DNA of 64,000 nt from Agrobacterium vaccinii (GTDB lineage: Bacteria; Pseudomonadota; Alphaproteobacteria; Rhizobiales; Rhizobiaceae): positions 1,302,001 to 1,366,000 of the forward strand of contig NZ_CP054150.1 in NCBI RefSeq assembly GCF_021310995.1, in the 5' to 3' direction. Below are positions 27,540 to 36,251 of the stretch, in pieces. The stretch's first letter is position 1, and each line of letters opens with the position of its first letter. The notes below the pieces were generated by a model, which saw only the letters and a program-made list of their open reading frames with translations, did no database searches and was not told the origin of the DNA. The position numbers were made by a program, and so were the translations under genes.

Positions 27540-28850
27540 ATGGCAGATTCATTGAGAATCGGCATAGCGGGACTCGGCACTGTCGGCTCTTCGCTCGTGC
27601 GCATCCTCCAGCAGAGAAGCAAGGAACTTGCGATTACCTGCGGACGCGCAATTGAGATTATTGCCGTCAGCGCACGCGATCGGTCGCGTGATCGCGGTGT
27701 CGATCTCTCGGGTATGACCTGGTTCGATACGCCTGAAGAACTGGCTGAAAAAGCCGATATCGATGTCTTCGTGGAACTGGTCGGCGGTGCCTCCGGTCAG
27801 GCCGAAAAGTCGGTGCGCGCGGCCCTTTCACGTGGTCTCCATGTGGTGACAGCCAACAAGGCGCTGCTGGCAAAGCATGGCGTCGAACTTGCCGTACTGG
27901 CAGAAGACAAGGGCGCATTGCTCAACTTCGAAGCGGCCGTGGCCGGTGGCATTCCCATCATCAAGGCGCTGCGTGAATCGCTCACCGGCAACCACGTGTC
28001 GCGCATCTACGGCATCATGAACGGCACCTGCAATTACATCCTGACCAAGATGGAAAAGGAAGGCCTTTCCTTCGAGGCCTGCCTGAAGGAAGCCCAGCGT
28101 CTGGGTTATGCCGAGGCCGATCCCGCTTTCGATATCGAGGGCAACGATACCGCCCACAAGCTGGCCATCCTCACCACGCTGGCCTTCGGCGCCAAGATTT
28201 CGGCCGATGATATCTACCTCGAAGGCATCACCAACATTTCCATCGAGGACATTCAGGCTGCCGCCGATCTCGGTTACCGCATCAAGCTCCTCGGCGTGGC
28301 GCAGGTTACCGAATCGGGCATCGAACAGCGCGTGCATCCCACCATGGTGCCGCTGGATTCGGTCATCGCGCAGGTGGATGGCGTCACCAATGCCGTGGCC
28401 GTTGAATCCGACATTCTCGGTGAACTGCTGATGGTCGGCCCCGGCGCAGGCGGCAACGCCACGGCGTCTGCCGTGCTAGGCGATATCGCCGACATTGCCA
28501 AAAGCCGCCCCGGCGCCCAAAAAGTGCCAGCCCTCGGCCGCCCGGCAAAATCCCTGACCGAATACCGTCGCGCCAAGATGAAAAGCCACGAAGGCGGCTA
28601 CTTCATCCGCCTCACGGTCAAGGACAAGGCCGGCGTCTTCGCCTCCATCGCCACCCGCATGGCAGAAAACAACATCTCGCTGGAATCCATCGTCCAGCAC
28701 TCCCGAGTCCCCAGCGAAGGCGGCGCCCAGAACATCATCCTGGTCACCCACGCCACCATGGAAGACGCCATTCGCAAGGCCGTCAAAGCTATCAAAAGCG
28801 AAAAATACCTCGTCAGCGAACCCCAGGTCATCCGCATCGAACGGACGTAA
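27540..28850 (+). CDS. hom: Homoserine dehydrogenase
   Basis: A 436-residue enzyme that reduces aspartate semialdehyde to homoserine for threonine and methionine synthesis. It has the N-terminal NAD(P) motif GIAGLGTVGSSL (residues 8-19), the substrate-site blocks TANKALLAKHG, GIMNGTCNYILTKM and GYAEADPAFDIEGNDTAHK, and a C-terminal ACT domain (about residues 350-430, LTVKDKAGVFASIATRMAEN) that normally gives threonine feedback control. A hairpin GGGCGCC / GGCGCCC follows the stop. In related genomes glpX follows hom; here a gene-poor block with an IS110 element follows. Confidence 0.96.
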   Translation: MADSLRIGIAGLGTVGSSLVRILQQRSKELAITCGRAIEIIAVSARDRSRDRGVDLSGMTWFDTPEELAEKADIDVFVELVGGASGQAEKSVRAALSRGLHVVTANKALLAKHGVELAVLAEDKGALLNFEAAVAGGIPIIKALRESLTGNHVSRIYGIMNGTCNYILTKMEKEGLSFEACLKEAQRLGYAEADPAFDIEGNDTAHKLAILTTLAFGAKISADDIYLEGITNISIEDIQAAADLGYRIKLLGVAQVTESGIEQRVHPTMVPLDSVIAQVDGVTNAVAVESDILGELLMVGPGAGGNATASAVLGDIADIAKSRPGAQKVPALGRPAKSLTEYRRAKMKSHEGGYFIRLTVKDKAGVFASIATRMAENNISLESIVQHSRVPSEGGAQNIILVTHATMEDAIRKAVKAIKSEKYLVSEPQVIRIERT

Positions 28851-28856
28851 CGGGCA

Positions 28857-28878
28857 GGGCGCCTATTCGTGGGCGCCC
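28857..28878. repeat. Hairpin GGGCGCC / GGCGCCC after hom
   Basis: A 7-bp perfect stem with an 8-base loop 6 bp past the hom stop. It lacks a T-tract, so it is either a weak terminator or an mRNA end stabiliser. Confidence 0.45.
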
Positions 28879-28899
28879 GCTAGACGCAATGCGCGTCCT

Positions 28900-28955
28900 A
28901 CGGATCGATCTCCCCTTTGTGGGAGATAATGGGCAGGTTGAGGGGTAAGTCCACT
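28900..28955. repeat. Decayed RIME-like half element
   Basis: CGATCTCCCC...GGGAGAT followed by GGGCAGG...GGGGTAAG resembles the right arm of the palindromes at 16846-17034 and 30265-30461, with several substitutions and no partner arm nearby. The following 28956-29150 shows no gene. Confidence 0.5.
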
Positions 28956-29109
28956 CGCAATGGCACCGGAATGACCGATGGTTTGACGTAGGCGCAGGCG
29001 TCGCACCCCTCACCTGAAAACCCTATGAATTGGCATCGCTCATCATGATTTTTTGACCGTTTCGGTAGACCCGGGATGATCGGGAGGCATAACCCGCCTG
29101 TCATGATGA

Positions 29110-30249
<1,140 letters not shown>

Positions 30250-30264
30250 CTGCCAAGACAGTCG

Positions 30265-30461
30265 CTCTGTCCTGCCGGACATCTCCCCCTCAAGGGGGGA
30301 GATCGGCAAGAGGCACGATCACCGCTCCAATTGCAGCCGCCTGAGATTTGGCGCTGGCAATACACGTAGCTGCCCTATGCAACGCTCAAGATGACCGGCA
30401 AGCCCGCGCCCAGCCGATCTCCCCACCTGAGGGGGAGATGCCCGGCAGGGCAGAGGGGGGT
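30265..30461. repeat. RIME-like long palindrome downstream of the IS110 transposase
   Basis: Arms CTCTGTCCTGCCGGACATCT and AGATGCCCGGCAGGGCAGAG pair with a few mismatches, and the adjoining CCCCCTC...GGGGAGATCGGC / GCCGATCTCCCC extend them. The family is the same as at 16846-17034. The spacer of about 110 bp has no ORF of note. Confidence 0.75.
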
Positions 30462-30608
30462 AAACCCCACCCTCCGACCTCACGATACACTCCCCAAAAC
30501 ATCAAAGACAAAAATACTTCCCAGCCGAATCAACAGCTTAAAAGAAATCCAACAAAAAACACCAAAATTCCCCCCGCAACTTTCTCAATGACGCGCGAAT
30601 CACCCGCA

Positions 30609-31431
30609 CAATCTCCCCGTTCCGCCCTCGGATACACCGCAAGGCGTTGCGGCGAGGCGGGACCGGCGCTGGTGGCAAGGAGGTTACGCATCCTCTTTGT
30701 CATCGGGGTCGAGCAGCGATCTCCCCGGTGGGACGGGAGAAAGGTGGCGGCGGTTTCGGACCGGCTGTCGCAGCCTTTCCAATGTCCGGACCGGCCTGGC
30801 ATGTCTGCGCCCCAAAACACCGTTTCGGGTTTTGTGGCGGGTCATGGCGGTCCGGTTTGCCAGCCACCGGGCGTACCGACAGCTCATCGGCACCGGGTCG
30901 AACGCGACCGCAGGGGCTTGAAGCGAAAGTCAGGCGGTACACAGGAACACGCTGCATCTGCCCCGCACTGTTGCGAAACAGCGCGGACGGACCGCAAGGT
31001 TACCATCGGCGAATGTGCCCAGTGGCCACCTTGCGGAGAACGGATCGATGGCTGCGGGCGCTTCGTCAGAATGAAGCCTCCCATCCTCGAAGGCAGATGT
31101 GGCCGAACTGGCAGGCGACAGCTTCGGCAACGAAGCCGCCGTCACCCGGGTGGGTAAGGCCGGACCTTGATTTGTCCGACCGTTCCAACGGCGAGGACCC
31201 CTTGCCCTCCGGGATATGCCAGCCATGGCAAGAGGATCGCTGTTCGGCCAAAAGAGCCGAACGGGGCGCTGCGAGGTGCCATTTTATAGACTACCCAACG
31301 AGGCAACTTACAGCGCCCCGTCCGAAATACCCATGGCCGCGAATGGTTATGGACACTGAGAGAAGGTCAAGCCACGGGCAGGTGCTGCCGCGTGAACGGC
31401 GAAGCTTGCGTGAGGGGTGGCCAGGGTTTTT
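30609..31431 (+). ncRNA. Candidate large structured RNA, 0.7-0.8 kb, family unknown
   Basis: This tract has no credible protein gene but a dense series of hairpins: 30622-30630/30653-30660 with inner 30637-30642/30647-30652; 30674-30683/30692-30701; 30740-30778; 30786-30793/30848-30855 with inner 30809-30818/30829-30838; 30873-30878/30935-30940; 30896-30900/30905-30909; 30963-30986 capped by CTGTT-GCGA-AACAG; 30992-31000/31028-31036 (9 bp); 31060-31064/31073-31077; 31121-31136, GCTTCG-GCAA-CGAAGC; 31161-31165/31174-31178; 31201-31206/31227-31232; 31242-31248/31256-31262; 31262-31271/31311-31320 (10 bp); 31373-31394. GNRA loops and G.U pairs (for example GGCAAGGAGG with CCTCTTTGTC) fit an RNA read from the plus strand. 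TTTTT at 31427-31431 could be its end. The limits are approximate. It is not RNase P RNA, tmRNA or SRP RNA by their conserved sequences. Confidence 0.6.
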
Positions 31432-31465
31432 GATAGCGATGGGATTTGGAGGGTGTGGCTGGGTG

Positions 31466-31668
31466 CAACGCAGCAACCCTCACCATTGTGAGATTGCCAA
31501 AGAAGTTGCCACGCAAAGGGCACAACAGAGCAACCCTCATCCTGAGGTGCCCCACAGGGGCCTCGAAGGACGAGGGTTGCGGGCTTGGGGCAGAGTGCGC
31601 GGCGGATGCTTCGAGGCCTTGCCCTTCGGCCAAAGCACCTCAGCATGAGGGCGGAGGGTGAGGTTGCC
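31466..31668. repeat. Mosaic intergenic repeat, copy 1
   Basis: The unit starts with GCAACGCAGCAACCCTCACC and contains CCTCATCCTGAGGTGCC, CAGGGGCCTCGAAGGACG, GCGGATGCTTCGAGG and a closing CACCTCAGCATGAGG, with inner inverted pairs CCTCA / TGAGG and CCTCGAAG / CTTCGAGG. A second copy follows at 31736-31930. Its translation looks like an ORF in some frames, but it is a well-known type of rhizobial intergenic repeat. Confidence 0.75.
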
Positions 31669-31735
31669 CTCTCCAATACCGGACAAACGCGGAATGCGAG
31701 CAGGTACGAGGAATGCTTGGCGATGATGCAAGCCG

Positions 31736-31930
31736 CAACGCAGCAACCCTCACCACCATGAGAGCCGAAGGAGGTGCCACGCAAAGGGCCGCAACGCAGC
31801 AACCCTCATCCTGAGGTGCCCCGCAGGGGCCTCGAAGGACGGGGGGTGCGGGCTTGGGGCAGGAGTACGCGGCGGATGCTTCGAGGGTCGCTTCGCTCCC
31901 ACCTCAGCATGAGGTTGGTGGGTGAGGTGA
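31736..31930. repeat. Mosaic intergenic repeat, copy 2
   Basis: A direct repeat of the element at 31466-31668 with the same order of blocks (GCAACGCAGCAACCCTCACC, CCTCATCCTGAGGTGCC, GGGGCCTCGAAGGACG, GCGGATGCTTCGAGG, CACCTCAGCATGAGG) and scattered substitutions. The two copies are separated by about 70 bp. Confidence 0.75.
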
Positions 31931-31955
31931 CCGGCTGCACTGAGCAAGGGAGGAG

Positions 31956-31999
31956 GCCGTGGTGCCCCCTAAAATACGCCGTGGTGCCCCCTAAAATAC
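31956..31999. repeat. 22-bp tandem direct repeat (two perfect units)
   Basis: Two identical, adjoining units beginning GCCGTGGTGCCCCCTAAAAT and ending AC, at 31956-31977 and 31978-31999. They lie 60 bp before the FNR box of ccoN. With only two units and no spacer it is not a CRISPR. Confidence 0.85.
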
Positions 32000-32058
32000 A
32001 AAGCTCGATTACGCCGCCCACCCTCCCATCACGTAAACTCCATCCCCAACTCCCCGAC

Positions 32059-32072
32059 TTGATCCAAATCAA
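32059..32072 (+). promoter_or_regulatory. FNR/FixK box of the ccoNOQP operon
   Basis: TTGATCCAAATCAA is a perfect match to TTGAT-N4-ATCAA, 114 bp before the ccoN start. It implies activation by FnrN or FixK at low oxygen. Confidence 0.88.
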
Positions 32073-32185
32073 GGCCACTTGCCCATCTCAGTGGCAAAGC
32101 AGCAGACGACGCGAAAGCACGTTTGCCACTTTCTGCTGGCCCATGCCGCGCGTCGTAACTGCGATGACGTTGGGGGAAACCAACA

Positions 32186-33808
32186 ATGAACTCTGTTTTA
32201 GGAACTGCGATGGTGGCCGTGGGGGCTTTCCTCGCGCTGCTCGGGGCGGCCTTCGCTCACGATGATCTTTTTGCTGCCCATATGTGGATATTGTTTTTCC
32301 TGCTCGTAACCGGCACCGCGCTGATGTTGCGCCGCGCGTCCTTTGCGCCGGTGAAGCCGATCTCGAGAGAGCAGCGCGAATCCGAATATTTCGACGAAGT
32401 CATACGATACGGTGTGATTGCCACGGTGTTCTGGGGCGTCGTCGGGTTTCTGGTGGGCGTCACCATCGCCCTGCAACTGGCCTTTCCGGATTTGAATATC
32501 GAGCCATGGTTCAACTTCGGTCGTGTTCGCCCACTGCACACATCCGCAGTCATTTTCGCCTTTGGCGGCAATGCGCTGATAGCGACGTCTTTCTATGTCG
32601 TTCAGCGGACATCGCGCGCGCGGCTGTTCGGCGGTGATCTCGGCTGGTTCGTGTTCTGGGGCTACAATCTGTTCATCGTCATGGCCGCCACCGGGTATCT
32701 GCTGGGCATCACCCAGAGCAAGGAATATGCGGAGCCGGAATGGTATGTCGATATCTGGCTCACCATCGTCTGGGTCGCCTATCTCGTCACCTTCCTTGGC
32801 ACGATCCTGAAGCGCAAGGAGCCGCACATCTACGTGGCGAACTGGTTCTACCTCGGCTTCATCGTCACCATTGCCATGCTGCATGTGGTCAACAATCTGG
32901 CCGTGCCCGTCTCGTTTCTCGGCGTGAAAAGCTACTCGGCCTTCTCCGGCGTGCAGGATGCGCTGACGCAGTGGTGGTATGGCCACAACGCCGTCGGCTT
33001 CTTCCTGACGGCTGGCTTCCTGGGCATGATGTACTACTTCATCCCCAAGCAGGTGAACCGCCCTGTTTATTCCTACCGGCTGTCGATCATCCACTTCTGG
33101 GCGCTGATCTTCATGTATATCTGGGCAGGTCCTCACCACCTGCATTACACCGCGCTGCCCGACTGGGCGCAGACGCTGGGCATGGTATTTTCCATCATGC
33201 TGTGGATGCCGTCGTGGGGTGGCATGATCAATGGCCTTATGACGCTGTCGGGCGCCTGGGACAAGATCCGTACCGATCCGATCGTGCGCATGATGGTCAT
33301 GGCGGTTGCCTTCTATGGCATGGCGACCTTCGAGGGGCCGATGATGTCCATCAAGGCCGTCAATTCGCTCAGCCACTATACCGACTGGACCATCGGTCAC
33401 GTGCATTCCGGCGCTCTCGGCTGGAACGGCATGATCACCTTCGGTGCGATCTATTACCTGACGCCGAAGCTCTGGGGACGTGAGCGACTCTATAGCTTGC
33501 GCATGGTCAACTGGCACTTCTGGCTCGCCACGCTCGGTATCGTCGTCTACGCCGCCGTCATGTGGGTGGCAGGTATCCAGCAGGGTCTGATGTGGCGCGA
33601 ATATGATGCGCAGGGCTTCCTGGTCTACTCGTTTGCCGAAACGGTCGCCGCACTCTTCCCATACTACGTGCTGCGTGCGCTGGGCGGGGCGCTGTTCCTC
33701 GGGGGCGCGCTGATCATGGCCTACAACGTCACCATGACAATTCTCGGCTACCAGCGCGACGAGGCGGGCTTCAAGAGCGCTACGCCTAAGCTGCAGCCAG
33801 CGGAATAA
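32186..33808 (+). CDS. ccoN: cbb3-type cytochrome c oxidase subunit I CcoN
   Basis: A 540-residue catalytic subunit of the high-affinity terminal oxidase used under microaerobic conditions, with about 12-14 membrane helices binding haem b and the b3-CuB centre. Histidine ligands are seen in [40 protein letters not shown] and [13 protein letters not shown]. The first 60 residues add one helix plus a short arginine-rich link ([13 protein letters not shown]), common in rhizobial FixN. It is the first gene of ccoNOQP, 12 bp before ccoO, with an FNR box upstream. Confidence 0.96.
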   Translation: MNSVLGTAMVAVGAFLALLGAAFAHDDLFAAHMWILFFLLVTGTALMLRRASFAPVKPISREQRESEYFDEVIRYGVIATVFWGVVGFLVGVTIALQLAFPDLNIEPWFNFGRVRPLHTSAVIFAFGGNALIATSFYVVQRTSRARLFGGDLGWFVFWGYNLFIVMAATGYLLGITQSKEYAEPEWYVDIWLTIVWVAYLVTFLGTILKRKEPHIYVANWFYLGFIVTIAMLHVVNNLAVPVSFLGVKSYSAFSGVQDALTQWWYGHNAVGFFLTAGFLGMMYYFIPKQVNRPVYSYRLSIIHFWALIFMYIWAGPHHLHYTALPDWAQTLGMVFSIMLWMPSWGGMINGLMTLSGAWDKIRTDPIVRMMVMAVAFYGMATFEGPMMSIKAVNSLSHYTDWTIGHVHSGALGWNGMITFGAIYYLTPKLWGRERLYSLRMVNWHFWLATLGIVVYAAVMWVAGIQQGLMWREYDAQGFLVYSFAETVAALFPYYVLRALGGALFLGGALIMAYNVTMTILGYQRDEAGFKSATPKLQPAE

Positions 33809-33820
33809 GGAGAACCAACC

Positions 33821-34552
33821 ATGTCCATTCTTGACAAACATGGCGTCATCGAACGAAACGCCACCTTGCTTCTCGTTGGTTCTCTCGTCGTCGTCGCCAT
33901 CGGCGGCATCGTCGAGATCGCGCCGCTGTTCTACCTCGAAAACACCATCGAGAAAGTCGAGGGCATGCGCCCATACGCGCCGCTGGAGTTGGCCGGTCGT
34001 AACATCTATATCCGCGAAGGCTGTTACGTCTGTCACAGCCAGATGATCCGGCCTTTCCGTGATGAGGTCGAGCGTTACGGCCATTACAGCCTTGCAGCGG
34101 AAAGCATGTACGACCATCCGTTCCAGTGGGGCTCCAAACGCACGGGACCGGATCTGGCCCGCGTTGGTGGTCGCTACTCCAACGAGTGGCACGTTCAGCA
34201 CCTGAGCGAACCAAGGGCCGTGGTGCCGGAATCCGTGATGCCGAGTTACGCCTTCCTCAAGACGACACCGCTCAAGGTTCCCGATGCGTCCATGGAGCTG
34301 AAGGCCAACCGCGCCGTTGGTGTGCCCTATAGCGACGAGATGATCGAAAACGCGGCAGCCGATTTGAAAGCGCAGGCCGATCCCAACGCGGATACGACAG
34401 CGCTGGAGGCTCGTTACCCGAAGGCCAAGATTGGTGATTTCGATGGCGACCCGACCAAGGTCACCGAAATGGATGCGCTGGTCGCCTATCTGCAAATGCT
34501 CGGCACGCTGGTCGATTTCTCGACCTATGACGATGCCGCCGGTTATCGCTGA
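33821..34552 (+). CDS. ccoO: cbb3-type cytochrome c oxidase subunit II CcoO
   Basis: A 243-residue membrane-anchored monohaem cytochrome c. One N-terminal helix (about residues 14-38) is followed by a periplasmic domain whose haem site is [15 protein letters not shown] (CXXCH). [14 protein letters not shown] and the Met in [13 protein letters not shown] supply the rest of the fold and the axial ligand. It passes electrons from CcoP to CcoN. The start has AAGGAG upstream, and the operon continues with ccoQ 11 bp on. Confidence 0.96.
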   Translation: MSILDKHGVIERNATLLLVGSLVVVAIGGIVEIAPLFYLENTIEKVEGMRPYAPLELAGRNIYIREGCYVCHSQMIRPFRDEVERYGHYSLAAESMYDHPFQWGSKRTGPDLARVGGRYSNEWHVQHLSEPRAVVPESVMPSYAFLKTTPLKVPDASMELKANRAVGVPYSDEMIENAAADLKAQADPNADTTALEARYPKAKIGDFDGDPTKVTEMDALVAYLQMLGTLVDFSTYDDAAGYR

Positions 34553-34563
34553 GGAGAAACGCC

Positions 34564-34716
34564 ATGGAAACCTACACCGCCATGCGCCACTTCGCCGATA
34601 GCTGGGGCCTGCTTGTCATGACCCTGTTTTTCGCAGGTGTCGTCGTCTTCACGCTGCGACCCGGCTCCAAGACATCAGCCGACGATGCCGCCAGCATTCC
34701 GCTCAGGGAGGACTGA
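34564..34716 (+). CDS. ccoQ: cbb3-type oxidase small subunit CcoQ (FixQ)
   Basis: A 50-residue protein beginning METYTAMRHFADSWGLLVM with one membrane helix (about residues 13-31) and a short polar tail. It is the small stabilising subunit of the cbb3 complex. GAGGAG precedes ATG 34564, and the stop lies 2 bp before the ccoP start. Size and position between ccoO and ccoP are diagnostic. Confidence 0.93.
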   Translation: METYTAMRHFADSWGLLVMTLFFAGVVVFTLRPGSKTSADDAASIPLRED

Positions 34717-34718
34717 TC

Positions 34719-35582
34719 ATGTCCGATAAACACATTGACGATATCAGCGGCGTCGAGACCACCGGTCACGAGTGGGATGGCATCCGCGAGTTGAACAACC
34801 CCATGCCGCGCTGGTGGGTGTGGACATTCTACGCCACTATCGTCTGGGCCATCGGCTATACCATCGCCTATCCCGCATGGCCGTTGATCAGCGGTTCCAC
34901 GAAAGGCCTTATTGGCTGGCACAGCCGTGCTGATTTCGTGGCTGAAACTGCCGATGCGAAATCGGCGCAGACTGTTTACCTGGAGAAGATCGCCTCGTCT
35001 TCGCTGGAGGACATTCAAAAGGACGGCGAACTCATGCAGTTCGCTGTCGCCGGTGGTGCAGCAGCCTTCAAGATCAACTGCATCCAGTGCCACGGTTCAG
35101 GCGCGGAAGGCGGTAACGGCTATCCAAACCTAAACGACGACGATTGGCTGTGGGGCGGTAATGTCAACGACATCCATACCACGATTACCCACGGTATTCG
35201 TTTTGCGGAAGATGCCGACACACGCATCTCGGAAATGCCAGCCTTTGGTGAAATGCTGAAACCAGAGGAAATTCGTGAAGTCGCCGCCTATGTCGTCAGC
35301 CTGACGGGAACCCCGCGCGATGCGTCCATGGTACAGCCAGGCGCGCAGCTCTTTGCTGACAATTGCGCCTCCTGCCATGGTGACGATGCCAAGGGGAACC
35401 GCGATATGGGCGCCCCGAACCTTGCCGACGCCATCTGGCTCAAATCACACGGTGAGGATGGGATTATCGCCCAGATACGTGCACCCAAGCATGGTGTGAT
35501 GCCCGCCTGGGGAGAGCGCCTTGGCGATACGACGGTCAAGCAGCTGACGCTGTTTGTGCACTCGTTGGGTGGTGGGGAATAG
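34719..35582 (+). CDS. ccoP: cbb3-type cytochrome c oxidase subunit III CcoP
   Basis: A 287-residue dihaem cytochrome c. The N-terminal part has a membrane helix (about residues 33-55, WWVWTFYATIVWAIGYTIAY), and two haem sites follow in the periplasm: CIQCHGSGAEG near residue 120 and CASCHGDDAKG near residue 215. It accepts electrons from the cytochrome bc1 chain and feeds CcoO. It is the last gene of ccoNOQP; the stop is followed by the repeat element at 35629. Confidence 0.96.
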   Translation: MSDKHIDDISGVETTGHEWDGIRELNNPMPRWWVWTFYATIVWAIGYTIAYPAWPLISGSTKGLIGWHSRADFVAETADAKSAQTVYLEKIASSSLEDIQKDGELMQFAVAGGAAAFKINCIQCHGSGAEGGNGYPNLNDDDWLWGGNVNDIHTTITHGIRFAEDADTRISEMPAFGEMLKPEEIREVAAYVVSLTGTPRDASMVQPGAQLFADNCASCHGDDAKGNRDMGAPNLADAIWLKSHGEDGIIAQIRAPKHGVMPAWGERLGDTTVKQLTLFVHSLGGGE

Positions 35583-35628
35583 GGGGAGGCGTTACCAAGT
35601 TAAAAGCGCCGCTCCGATGTTCCCCCGA

Positions 35629-35714
35629 CGTCATGCTCGGGCGTGTCCCGAGCATCTGCTACGTAACAATTTTGGAGACGTGATTGGATCCTCGGGACAA
35701 GCCCGAGGATGACG
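35629..35714. repeat. Intergenic palindrome (repeat family B, second copy)
   Basis: Arms CGTCATGCTCGGG...GAGCATC and GGATCCTCGGGACAAGCCCG...GATGACG, as at 16131-16218, with a diverged centre. It sits between the convergent ends of ccoP and the SRPBCC gene and could serve as a bidirectional stop structure. Confidence 0.8.
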
Positions 35715-35735
35715 ACGGTGAGGTCTAAGCCTGAC

Positions 35736-36137
35736 TCACTTACCCTCCAAAATCTCCTTCAACGTCTTCAAATCCGCAAGTACCGCTGCGGCATCGCGCT
35801 CAAATTCGGCATCGCTCATGCCAGCTAGCTTCAGCACCGTGAATGCCACCTCCGCGCCATCGCCATTGGGCGTAACGCGCAGCGCATTATGAACCTCCAG
35901 CCCGTCTGGCATGGTGACGATATGGTCGATCACGCCGAGGTCGTTCGGTGTAGTGAATTTCACTTTGACGTCACCAAGCGGGCCAGATGCAATCCATACA
36001 TCGCCGCCCTGCTTGAGCCCGCTGGCCAGCCCGGCTGCCCATTCAGGCATTCGCGACGCATCAGACGCGTAGGCGTAGACCTCTCGCCACGGACGTCTGA
36101 TCGAGATGTGGACGATGCGTGCGGTCATGACTGTCAT
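35736..36137 (-). CDS. SRPBCC-family protein
   Basis: A 133-residue protein with the START/polyketide-cyclase (SRPBCC) hydrophobic-cavity fold: ARIVHISIRRPWREVYAYASD at the N-terminus, PEWAAGLAS, a central sheet and a C-terminal helix rich in acidic residues. ATG 36137 has AAGGAGG 5 bases upstream, a strong site. It lies antisense between ccoNOQP and ccoGHIS, which are usually adjacent. The ligand and function are unknown. Its start is about 50 bp from the FNR box of ccoG, so the box could also influence this gene. Confidence 0.8.
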   Translation of the reverse strand: MTVMTARIVHISIRRPWREVYAYASDASRMPEWAAGLASGLKQGGDVWIASGPLGDVKVKFTTPNDLGVIDHIVTMPDGLEVHNALRVTPNGDGAEVAFTVLKLAGMSDAEFERDAAAVLADLKTLKEILEGK

Positions 36138-36186
36138 TTTTGCCTCCTTGCAACACGCGTTTCCGGCTGCGCCACTTTGTCCTCAC

Positions 36187-36200
36187 TTGACCTAAGTCAA
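36187..36200. promoter_or_regulatory. FNR/FixK box of the ccoGHIS operon
   Basis: TTGACCTAAGTCAA fits TTGAT-N4-ATCAA with one symmetric change in each half and is itself a clean dyad. It lies 52 bp before the ccoG start and 50 bp before the divergent SRPBCC gene. Confidence 0.8.
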
Positions 36201-36251
36201 GGATGATTGCCCGGCGAAGTGCCAAAACGCAAAGGAAGAAACCGGACATGC

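Noticed and set aside
30896..30909. GGTCG-AACG-CGACC as a tRNA T arm
   Set aside because: Loop of four instead of seven bases and no cloverleaf around it; it is one hairpin of the structured tract.
30880..31036. Resemblance to a cobalamin riboswitch (CTGCCCCGC followed by CCAGTGGCC)
   Set aside because: The order and orientation of the conserved boxes do not fit (GCCACTGG appears only on the other strand), the GGGAA blocks are missing and no B12-related gene follows.
30609..31320. RNase P RNA or tmRNA as explanation of the structured tract
   Set aside because: The universal GAGGAAAGTCCGG string and the ACAGAA region of RNase P RNA are absent, and no tRNA-like T arm or tag-peptide frame of tmRNA can be found.
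30348..31648. Long open frames on both strands across the structured tract and repeats
   Set aside because: Their translations show no family similarity, run through hairpins and repeat units, and have no ribosome binding sites; the GC-rich DNA keeps frames open by chance.
31956..31999. Tandem 22-bp units as a CRISPR remnant
   Set aside because: Only two units, directly adjoining without spacers, and no cas genes in the window.
32198..34495. Very long open frame antisense to ccoN-ccoO
   Set aside because: It mirrors the codon pattern of the two clearly identified oxidase genes and its translation is low-complexity with no recognisable domain.
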